NCBI RefSeq assembly: GCF_001306915.1
Contig: NZ_LJTC01000008.1
Coordinates: 310,001 to 374,000 of the forward strand
Origin: Pseudoalteromonas lipolytica
GTDB lineage: Bacteria > Pseudomonadota > Gammaproteobacteria > Enterobacterales > Alteromonadaceae
Direction: 5' to 3'
Length of the DNA stretch: 64,000 nt
Shown here: piece after piece, positions 19,507 through 28,000 of the stretch
Numbering within the stretch: the stretch's first letter is position 1
How the letters are laid out: every line of letters begins with the position of its first letter
Program-made: the position numbers and the translations under genes
The notes under the pieces: generated by a model
What the model was told of the DNA's origin: nothing
Databases searched by the model: none
What the model saw: the letters and a program-made list of their open reading frames with translations, nothing else

Positions 19507-19983
19507 ATGACAGACTTTTACGTTGAAAGTAAAAATTGCAAAGTTAGAACGTGCAGAGTTATTGAGGGTGAATTAGAGGATATTCGGTTTTCAGGTGAAT
19601 TATGGATTGATAGTGCTAACTTTTGGGAGCAATTTAAACGTAAAGTTGAGTACATTGAGAATGAGCGTTTAGCATTTATTATTGTTTCTGATGATGAGGT
19701 ATTTGATGTTGACCCTGACATTTGTATTGCTGACGATTTTGCGACTGGAAAAAGTGAATTAAATAGGCTGTTGGCGCAAATAGATGCTATTTCTTCATTT
19801 ATTAAACTTTACCCAAATTTATCTGAAATTCTCACTGTAGCCTTAAGTGATAAGCCAGAAGCACTTTATGTAATGGAAGATGATAGCACCAGCGAAGCAA
19901 AAAGTAATGCAATAGAAGGCTGTTCAAATGGTTTACAGGCTCATTATCTTAAAAAGACTAATGAGCTTAAAAAGGAAGGTTAG
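19507..19983 (+). CDS. Hypothetical acidic protein of the Hsp70-HerA operon
   Basis: The ATG directly follows the previous stop codon, so translation is probably coupled. The 158-residue product is acidic and predicted soluble, with no signal peptide, membrane segment or known motif. The first half appears beta-rich (VESKNCKVRTCRVIEGEL) and the second half helical. No J-domain HPD motif is present, so it is not an obvious Hsp40 partner for the Hsp70. Function unknown; its tight packing in the operon argues for a structural or adaptor role. Confidence 0.8.
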   Translation: MTDFYVESKNCKVRTCRVIEGELEDIRFSGELWIDSANFWEQFKRKVEYIENERLAFIIVSDDEVFDVDPDICIADDFATGKSELNRLLAQIDAISSFIKLYPNLSEILTVALSDKPEALYVMEDDSTSEAKSNAIEGCSNGLQAHYLKKTNELKKEG

Positions 19984-19985
19984 TT

Positions 19986-20801
19986 ATGGATAAGAGCAGT
20001 TTAAAAGCAGAGATCTTAGTTCTTCTAGAAGATGAGGACATTAGAAATAAAGTTTGTGAAATAGCATTTAAACATCCAGAGAAACACTTAACTACTTTGT
20101 TGCCTAACAAAGCTGAAGAATTAAGCTTAAATGAGTATCAAGCTATGCAGGCTAAAAATGATATTTTGAAGGACGAAAATGCAAAGCTTAAATCTATGTT
20201 GGGAATAAAAGACTCCGCTTTAGCTGATAGTGAGCATGTAATTGAATCTTTAAATGTTGAGAAATCAGGTCTTGAGAAAAATTTATCTGTAGTCTTGAAT
20301 GATTTTGAAAAGAAAGAAAAAGAACTATCAGAAACTTTAAGTTTGTATGAAGAACTGAAAAGAAAAATTACATTTTATAGAGATAACTTTGAGGAAGATC
20401 TCAGGATTAAAGAGGTTTATGAGGGGCTCTCTTCACAAACTAAACTATCAATTAAAAATATTTTCAAAGATACGACACCAAAAGGGTTGGTTGTTTGCGG
20501 AACCCAAGAAAAGTTTATATTTAGTCTTTGGGACTATATTAAAGCTGAAATAAACAATAGCAGTAATCAAGATGATAAAAAATTAATTTGCTTATTTGAG
20601 TTATTGTTTGCTCGATTTAAGTTAGCCTTTCCAATGTTTGAGCTACAACAAGTTAAAGAGGGGGATGTGTTTGATAATCAAAATTTTGTAAAACATCACA
20701 GTAGCCAAAATATGAGTGGGCCGATACATAAGTTATTACTTAGAGGCTGTGTTAACAATCAAACCGGGAAAGTTCTAAAACAATCCATAGTTGTTCTTTA
20801 G
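19986..20801 (+). CDS. GrpE-like coiled-coil protein of the Hsp70-HerA operon
   Basis: The 271-residue protein has a long coiled coil (about residues 45-130), a helical middle, and a compact end reading KEGDVFDNQNFVKHHSS then LLLRGCVNNQTGKVLKQSI. The pattern (Gly/Asp-Phe-Asp, a His, then L-x-x-G-C/Y, G-K-V-L and a final V-V-L) resembles the beta-wing domain of GrpE, the nucleotide exchange factor of Hsp70, which also sits behind a coiled coil. With an Hsp70-like ATPase in the same operon, exchange-factor function is a reasonable inference. The similarity is short and needs profile confirmation. It lies two bases behind its neighbour. Confidence 0.65.
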   Translation: MDKSSLKAEILVLLEDEDIRNKVCEIAFKHPEKHLTTLLPNKAEELSLNEYQAMQAKNDILKDENAKLKSMLGIKDSALADSEHVIESLNVEKSGLEKNLSVVLNDFEKKEKELSETLSLYEELKRKITFYRDNFEEDLRIKEVYEGLSSQTKLSIKNIFKDTTPKGLVVCGTQEKFIFSLWDYIKAEINNSSNQDDKKLICLFELLFARFKLAFPMFELQQVKEGDVFDNQNFVKHHSSQNMSGPIHKLLLRGCVNNQTGKVLKQSIVVL

Positions 20802-21011
20802 CTATCAAGAGCTTTCTATTCTCAGTTAAACGAAACTTAAAATTTGCATGTAGTTGGTGATTTAGTTAGTAATCACTTATTCAGCGGCTGTTTATTTCGT
20901 TTTTTAAATATATTAAGTTTAGTTTTACTAATTGTGTTGAATTAATAAAAAATTAACAGGAAAGTTCGTTCTTTAGCAAAATTTCTATTGCGCGACCTTA
21001 AAAGGAGTTTT

Positions 21012-22577
21012 ATGTCAGTTGAAGTCGCATCTTGTACTTTAGCACAGTTATTCAGTGGCAAAAGTATTATTAGTTCTAGTAAAGCGGAAATTGCTGGTGA
21101 GTTAGCAATACCTGAGTATCAACGACCTTATCGTTGGGGCGAAATACAAATAAAAAAGTTGTTGAGTGACTACCAGCTTTTTTTAAACGATTTAGCACAA
21201 AGCGATAGTGCCTATGGGTATTACTTAGGCAGTGTAATCTTGCATCAGTCAGCAGAAAGTGGGCAGCTATATATTATTGACGGTCAGCAACGTTTAACAA
21301 CCTTAGCGTTGATTTCCTATGTGCAATATCTATCTTATACGGTTAATAACGCTCACGAAGCGAATGAATCACATAGCTTTGCTCTTAACCTAAGTTACGA
21401 TTCGCCAGAATCACAACAACAAATCGTTAAAAACCTTGCTTGGTTACAGGCATACTCGACAACCAGTAATGCTAGCCAAATAGCCACTTTTGATGCCAAT
21501 AAAATCAATTTAACTCTGGTTGTTACTCGTAGCGAAGACGATGCCTATCGCTTCTTTGAAACTCAGAATACTGGTGGTGTTAGGTTAAGTGGACCTGACA
21601 TTATTAAAGCACATCACCTCAGAGCCATTGCGCGACAAAACCAAAATGAATTTGCTGCAAAATGGGAAGCATTAGGCGATTTAAACCCCGTTGTTGGATC
21701 ATTACTTAAAGGGCGCTATTGGCAAAAACTTTATAGTCGTAATGTACCTTCTCACCGCCAGCCTAATCTAGTAAGAAGCGCTGTTGTCAATGAACTTGGC
21801 GAAAGTACGGGTAAAGGTGAAGATATTGCTTTTGGGCGCTTTAAACGTACATATTTGCCAGACGGTGGACAAATAGATAAACAAGCACAGCAAGGTTATG
21901 AACTGAGACAGCCATTAAATAGCGGCATTAATACTATTCATTATTTAAGCTACTTTGAACAATTAAGGTGTAAGTATTTAACGGGCGGAATTAATAATAA
22001 GGCTAACCATAGAAAGGTTACTTCACATTCTCTAACGAATACAGAAAACACTCTTGTTAGCTTTTTTCATTTTTATCAAAACATGATCTGCCAGCTTGAG
22101 GGTTGTAGTTATGTAAAAGGGTTATACGATACAGCACTGCTTATATACATTAGCCAATTTGGCGAACAACAGTTAGATATTGCAGCGATGAAGCTGTTCC
22201 GAGTTATCTACTCACCTCGGGTAAGCAATCAAAAAGCGGTGAGAGAAAATTCTATATCAGCCTTTGTCCGCGATAACCCTGTACTTGACTGGATTACAGC
22301 TAGCTACACACCAGCCATGTGTTTTGATTATTTAGACCGTTTTAGCTTTAAAGCAGACCCAGCTAATTTAGCTGTTAATAAAAATAGCGTTAAAAAACGC
22401 TTTATACATAAAGTATTAAATAACTTTGGACTAGACGTTGTTAATAGCCTTTCAGCAGAAGAGCTCGCAAACACTTACACTACAAAGTTAGATGCTTACA
22501 TTCTTCCTCTAGACACTGAAAAAATGGCTATGCATCAGATTAGCAAGCGCACAAATCAAGGAGGTCAAAATGGCTAA
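21012..22577 (+). CDS. DUF262 (GmrS/ParB-like) protein, first of a pair
   Basis: The ATG at 21012 is chosen because AAAGGAG lies at proper spacing; an upstream in-frame TTG lacks one. The 521-residue protein has the DUF262 signature: IPEYQRPYRW (about residues 34-43) and YIIDGQQRLTTLALI (about 88-102). DUF262 is a ParB-like NTP-binding domain found in GmrSD-type modification-dependent restriction enzymes, where it drives cleavage of hypermodified phage DNA. No HNH motif was found at the C-terminus, so it probably depends on the next protein for cutting. It overlaps that gene by eight bases. Confidence 0.85.
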   Translation: MSVEVASCTLAQLFSGKSIISSSKAEIAGELAIPEYQRPYRWGEIQIKKLLSDYQLFLNDLAQSDSAYGYYLGSVILHQSAESGQLYIIDGQQRLTTLALISYVQYLSYTVNNAHEANESHSFALNLSYDSPESQQQIVKNLAWLQAYSTTSNASQIATFDANKINLTLVVTRSEDDAYRFFETQNTGGVRLSGPDIIKAHHLRAIARQNQNEFAAKWEALGDLNPVVGSLLKGRYWQKLYSRNVPSHRQPNLVRSAVVNELGESTGKGEDIAFGRFKRTYLPDGGQIDKQAQQGYELRQPLNSGINTIHYLSYFEQLRCKYLTGGINNKANHRKVTSHSLTNTENTLVSFFHFYQNMICQLEGCSYVKGLYDTALLIYISQFGEQQLDIAAMKLFRVIYSPRVSNQKAVRENSISAFVRDNPVLDWITASYTPAMCFDYLDRFSFKADPANLAVNKNSVKKRFIHKVLNNFGLDVVNSLSAEELANTYTTKLDAYILPLDTEKMAMHQISKRTNQGGQNG

Positions 22578-24618
22578 TGTATTTTCAGGTGAAGCTAATA
22601 ATGAAGGAAATCAGATAACACAGCATCACGTTGAAACGCAGGTTCTTACGTTAAATTACATTCAAACGAATCAATATCAATTTAGTATACCGAGTTATCA
22701 ACGTCCCTACGTTTGGCCAGATGAAGCAGTATTAAAGCTATTCAACGATATTAACGATGCTCGTTTGGCGGAAGAGCCTATTTATTTTATTGGTACAGTG
22801 CTTACCTCAGTAGAACTAGATGAAGGTGGTAATGGTATTTATGAGCTAATCGATGGACAACAACGCACTACCACGCTAATGCTAATTGCGCTTGCATTTA
22901 AAATAGCAAAAGTTGATTCAGCCATTGCAGATATTGCCGCCTTTAAAAAGCAGCCGAGACTTCAATTTACTATTCGAGATCAAGTACAGCACTTATTAGG
23001 TAGCTTAGCTGGCCTTGATGATTATGTATTTCCAGGGCTAGAAGCGATTGGTGAAAATCCATATTTAAAGCGTATATATGCAGCGTTACAAGTGTTAGAG
23101 CAACAAGTAAAAGCGCTCAAACATGAAGAACGTATTTTATTAGGTGATTATATTTTTGAAAATGTGCAATGGGTGAATAATATAGTGCCCTCTCAAATGG
23201 ACTTGAATCGTTTGTTCGCTACCATGAACACTACTGGCATACAGCTTGAGCAGGCTGATATATTAAAGTCAAAACTGCTTAAACAAGTTTCTAAAGATAA
23301 AGCTTTATTCGATGCTATGTGGTTAGTGTGTGAACACATGGAAAATTACTTTGAGCGCAATGTGCGTAAAGTCTTCCCAAACGCTCCGTGGGATAGAATT
23401 GAGCCAGAGCATTTGGCTTGTTTTAAGGAGGAGCTTTTTGTAAAAGATGAGAGTGCTAGTAAAAGAGCTAAGCAGAGCTTGACTATTATGCAACTAGCAG
23501 AACAATTAAATTCAACTACAGTAAGTGGTAGCGAAGGAAATCAAGATAATAAATCTAATATTGAGCTAGGTGATGTCGCCCATGATTTAGACACCGAAAC
23601 TGTATATTGTCGTCCCATTATTGGTTTTCCATTATTACTTATCCATGCTTATCGTATTTATTTGGCTAACCGAGCTGTTGAGCTAGGCGATGGCACTAAT
23701 GATGTTGCTCCTCGCGTGCATGCTGACAAGTTACTAGAAACCTTTGAGCCACTCATTACAGCCAGTGAAAACGAAGTTAAAGAATTTATCAAAACCTTGT
23801 GGCAAGTGCGTTATCAGTTTGATCGTTGGGTGGTTAAGTGGGTTGAGCGTGACGATAGCGATGATGAACAATTACGTTTAACTAATATTAGTCAAAGTGA
23901 TTCAAATGGGAAGCGGTACATTAATCGTACTCAGAAAGAAATAAATGAATTAGTAATGCTGCAAAGTATGCGTAACTTTACTGGTGAGCGAAGTGCGCAG
24001 TATTGGATAACCCCATTTATTGCAGGTTTGATAAAAGACAATATTACTCAAGATGCACAAGCCATAGCCTTACTTGAAAATATTGATAATGACTTATCGT
24101 TGGCGGCTAAGCCTGAAACTCAAAAAACAGCTAGCTTCAAGCTAGCGAAGCAACATCAGCCGGAAGTTTACTCATGGCAGGCATACGAAAATTATTTTGC
24201 CAAACCAAGAGGAACAAGTTTTGAGCATTATTGGTTTCAAAAGCTGGAATATATTTTGTGGAAACAAGAATCTGATAGGCAGCGGCAACAATTCAAAAAC
24301 TATCGTATCACGGCTAAGAATTCTGTTGAGCATGTTTACCCGCAGCATGAAGAATACCAAAATATGTTGGAGCGAGACTTTTTAGATGCATTTGGAAATT
24401 TAGTTTTATTAAGCCCTGGTGAAAACTCTTCATATAGTAATCAAGCAGTCAAGAAGAAGCTTGTCGATTTTGAAGCAAAACTTCAATACGACTCTTTAAA
24501 GTTAAAAGCTATGTTTAAAATATTAAAAGAACAAAACGATTGGCAAGAAACTCAAATAAAAGAACACCAAAAAGACATGTTAAGTGCATTAGCAAAACAT
24601 TACGATGCGGTATATTAG
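22570..24618 (+). CDS. DUF262-DUF1524 (GmrSD-like) endonuclease, second of a pair
   Basis: The 682-residue protein has an N-terminal DUF262 domain (IPSYQRPYVWPDEAVLKLF and YELIDGQQRTTTLMLIAL) and a C-terminal DUF1524 HNH nuclease core (NSVEHVYPQH, then FGNLVLLSPGENSSYSN). This is the domain order of single-chain GmrSD/type IV restriction enzymes. Together with the preceding nuclease-less DUF262 protein it forms a two-subunit variant. A strong ribosome site (AAGGAGG) lies inside the end of the upstream gene. Likely targets are modified phage DNAs, by analogy. Confidence 0.88.
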   Translation: MANVFSGEANNEGNQITQHHVETQVLTLNYIQTNQYQFSIPSYQRPYVWPDEAVLKLFNDINDARLAEEPIYFIGTVLTSVELDEGGNGIYELIDGQQRTTTLMLIALAFKIAKVDSAIADIAAFKKQPRLQFTIRDQVQHLLGSLAGLDDYVFPGLEAIGENPYLKRIYAALQVLEQQVKALKHEERILLGDYIFENVQWVNNIVPSQMDLNRLFATMNTTGIQLEQADILKSKLLKQVSKDKALFDAMWLVCEHMENYFERNVRKVFPNAPWDRIEPEHLACFKEELFVKDESASKRAKQSLTIMQLAEQLNSTTVSGSEGNQDNKSNIELGDVAHDLDTETVYCRPIIGFPLLLIHAYRIYLANRAVELGDGTNDVAPRVHADKLLETFEPLITASENEVKEFIKTLWQVRYQFDRWVVKWVERDDSDDEQLRLTNISQSDSNGKRYINRTQKEINELVMLQSMRNFTGERSAQYWITPFIAGLIKDNITQDAQAIALLENIDNDLSLAAKPETQKTASFKLAKQHQPEVYSWQAYENYFAKPRGTSFEHYWFQKLEYILWKQESDRQRQQFKNYRITAKNSVEHVYPQHEEYQNMLERDFLDAFGNLVLLSPGENSSYSNQAVKKKLVDFEAKLQYDSLKLKAMFKILKEQNDWQETQIKEHQKDMLSALAKHYDAVY

Positions 24619-25001
24619 CTTAGACTTGATCTGACAGTTACCTATTCGTGAGGTGGTAACTGTCAGTTCAATGTAGGGTCATCTGTACTAAGCATGACAA
24701 CTTAAGTACTTAATAGCTTACAAATGCTTTTTCCTTTAGTAGTAGTTCTTTCGAGGTTTGATAGAGTAATTAAAAATTACTTTAACAAGATAGACTTCAA
24801 CAAATTAAATATAAATCAACTTGAAAGTTTAGAAATACTTAGCTACCCACCTATCTCAGGTGAATTACAAATACCGAACTTGGCAAATATTAGAAAGAGC
24901 AATACATAACACATAAAAGTAAAGCTGTAAATTTGTATGCTTAAAGCTAAATGCAACTAAGTAACTACAATTTAAATAATTAGAAACAGTAAGAAGTAAA
25001 T
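24619..25001. other. Intergenic region between the DUF262 pair and the kinase-helicase gene
   Basis: A 12-bp perfect inverted repeat, CTGACAGTTACC (24631-24642) with GGTAACTGTCAG (24655-24666), lies 12 bases behind the DUF262 stop codon. It lacks a T tract, so it may be an operator, an mRNA-stabilising hairpin or a weak terminator. The remainder is AT-rich and should hold the promoter of the next gene. A short frame at 24724-24909 has no ribosome site and is not counted as a gene. Confidence 0.55.
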
Positions 25002-28000
25002 ATGGATATAAAATATTGGCAGGGCGGCCTTGAACGTCATGAAATAGATGCAATTGAAAAAATAAAAAATGTATTAACTGGACCAAAAAAACAAAGCAAC
25101 AAGGGTAAAAATAATAAAAAAAGCCAAGGTTTTGAGGCGCTAAAAACATTAAAAACCTCATTTAATGAGGGCTGGAAAGGGTATGCGGGTTTTAGGTTTA
25201 TTAATAAAAATCAGCAAGGCGAAATAGATTTACTGATTGTAACTCACTGCAATATTTTAATTGTTGAATTAAAGCATTGGAATGGACAACCTATTACCTC
25301 AAATAATGGTAAATGGTTTTTTGGTAATGATGACAGAGGCAAGTCGCCTGTTGAAATAACCCGTAATAAAAAGTTTTTGTTAGATAATTTGCTCAAACCT
25401 TTTAGGGGCAGGTTTAGCAATGGTAAGCATATACCTCGTGTATACCCATTAGTGGTTATGACCGGTACGAGTGATTTTACTAAGTTACAAAAAAATGATT
25501 TAGCCGAGACGATGAGCTTAAATGACTTTTGTAAGTTATGTACCAATGAACATGCTTTTAATGAGCGTTTTAGGCCTCATCCTGATTCAGCCGTTTTACT
25601 TAACGATATTCCTTTATTAGAAAAACAGTTACTAAGTGCTAATAAAGTAGAATCGAAGCCATTAACGGTTGGTGGTTGGGTTGGGCAAGATGAAATATTT
25701 AAACATCCAAATAACATATACACAGAGTTTTATGCGCAGAGTGAGTCGGATAAAAACGATCATGCCATTATTCGTCGTTGGGAATTTGATAAATTAACCA
25801 ATACAGAGGCTAAAACGCCGGATGGCCGCTTTAAAATAGTATCGCGTGAACGTGAAGTATTAACCAAAATAAAACGTGAAAACCGTGACTTATACGATCA
25901 CTGCGTATCGTCACTTACTATCCCATCTAAAGACAAAATAACCTCGCAATACAACGAGGTAGTTGAGCTACCCGAAGGGCAAGAGCGCCTTAACGATTTT
26001 ATTACTACCTATGGGGAAAACTTATCACTAGATGAGCGAATAAACTTAGTAAGAGTGTTAATTGCCCGCTTTGCAGATTTACACCAATTACATTTGGCCC
26101 ATCGAGATATTGGCAGCCATAGTGTATGGTTGAGTACAGGGCAGCGTGTAGCGCTTTCTAATTTTATTTCAGCTTTTGAGCGTAAAAAAGAAACGATTGG
26201 TGAAATACGTGATGAGCTTTCGGTTTATGAACAGAAAGAAAGCTTCAGAAGCCCTTATATTCATGACGTTTCTCGTTTGGCCATTATTGCTTGGGCAATT
26301 ATTAAGGCTGAACGTTTAACGCCTAAATTTGAAAAAAATATAGCACAACAGCTTAGTGATTGTGATGAGTGGTTTGGCCCTGTATTGCTTAATGCGTTTA
26401 CTGATAAAAGCTATGCTAATGCAGGTGAGTTATTTGATGCGTTAATTGATAGCGCGCCAAGCCAAGAAGAAGCTTTTACGTTTTCTAGTAATCAGCTTGA
26501 GCGTTTTGTACAACATAGCAAAATAAGCAGATTACATCCTGAACTTGAGTTTATTAAAGAAACTGATAGTAAAGAAGTTTACAAAGCCGAAAATGGTTTA
26601 GTTAAGGTTTGGAACAATATTAACCCAACTGATATAAGTCCAGGGCTTGGCCAGCGAACGCTGTTTTTTTTAGAGCGAGCTGAAAAACTACAAAACTTGA
26701 ATTTGAGTTTTGTGCCAAAAATAGTTGATATTGGTATAACCGCTCGAGATAGCGCTTTATTTTTGGTTGCACAATGGATTGAAGGAAACACCCTTGATAC
26801 AAGCTTGAGATTTAGGGGAGCAGATATTATTGCCAAAGCTCTTATATCAAATGTGAGGCATATGCATTCACTTGGTTTTGCTCACGGAGATTTAAAACCA
26901 GAGAATATTATAGTTAATGGCGGCGATATTTTTATTATTGATGTACTCGATTTTCATCACGATGCTAACGAGGTATACAATTCAGAATATAGTCCTATAA
27001 ATAGCGAAAACTGCACGGCATTTGAGCGAGATAACTTTGCAGTTATGAAAATATGCGCAGAGTTATTGAGAATTGACTGGGGTGAAGAAAGCTCAAGCCA
27101 TCCTGCTTTAAGCAACGCAATAATTAAAGAACTACAAGATGTTGATTATGGCTTTAAGGAGCTTACGCGCTTTGAGGATGCTTTTTTAAATCCAGAACAA
27201 AGTTTAGAAGTTAAAGCAGAAACCATAAATATTGAGATTGGCGGCGCGCGAACTGATTTTGAAGATATTACTATTTATCCGGATAACGGTAAGTTGTATG
27301 TATCAATTGAACAAAGCAATAAAAACCCAGCAGACTTAGTTTTAAGTTTTTGCGGTTTAGGTGGGATACAAAAGTTATTTTTTAATAGAGCACAGTTTGA
27401 ATTTGAACACGGTATGCCGCCTATTAAAAGAGAGAGTATTTCAAGACGAGATATTACTAGTGCAGACTTTGAGGTGCCTTTTGCAATTAAAGTTACACAA
27501 GGTAGGGCAAGTAACTTAGGTACTTTAAATCGTAGAATTAAGCAGCTTTATAGCTTTGAAAATGCGATTAAGCAGTTTGAATTAAAACGAAAAGAAACGA
27601 ACTTACCTGCTGATACTACGAGCAGTAATAGCGTTGAACCATTAGTTGGCTCGGAGCTTAAAAGTGATGAAAGTGCAGTTGAGCCAATTTCTACACGTGA
27701 GTTATGGAGAGCCATTATACAAACAGAGTCGGAGTCTCATCCTTATGTTGAGCTTGCCAGTGAACCAATGGCTTACAAAGACAATAAAGACTTTATTATT
27801 TTGCCGTATGAAGCAGACAAAGATCCGCTAGATGCTTTTACTGCAAAAGACGACGTTGAAGCTTATATAGTTGATGGGGATGATGAGTTTATTATTGGCC
27901 AAGTGAATCTATCAAAATCAGGGCTTAATAAAGCGACACTATCAAATAGTTCATTTCACGCTAAAAGACTAAAAGAAGAGGATGTGATCTTTTTTAGGAG

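Noticed and set aside
24724..24909. Short frame after the DUF262 pair
   Set aside because: It has no ribosome site, no recognisable motif and AT-rich codon use typical of intergenic DNA here.
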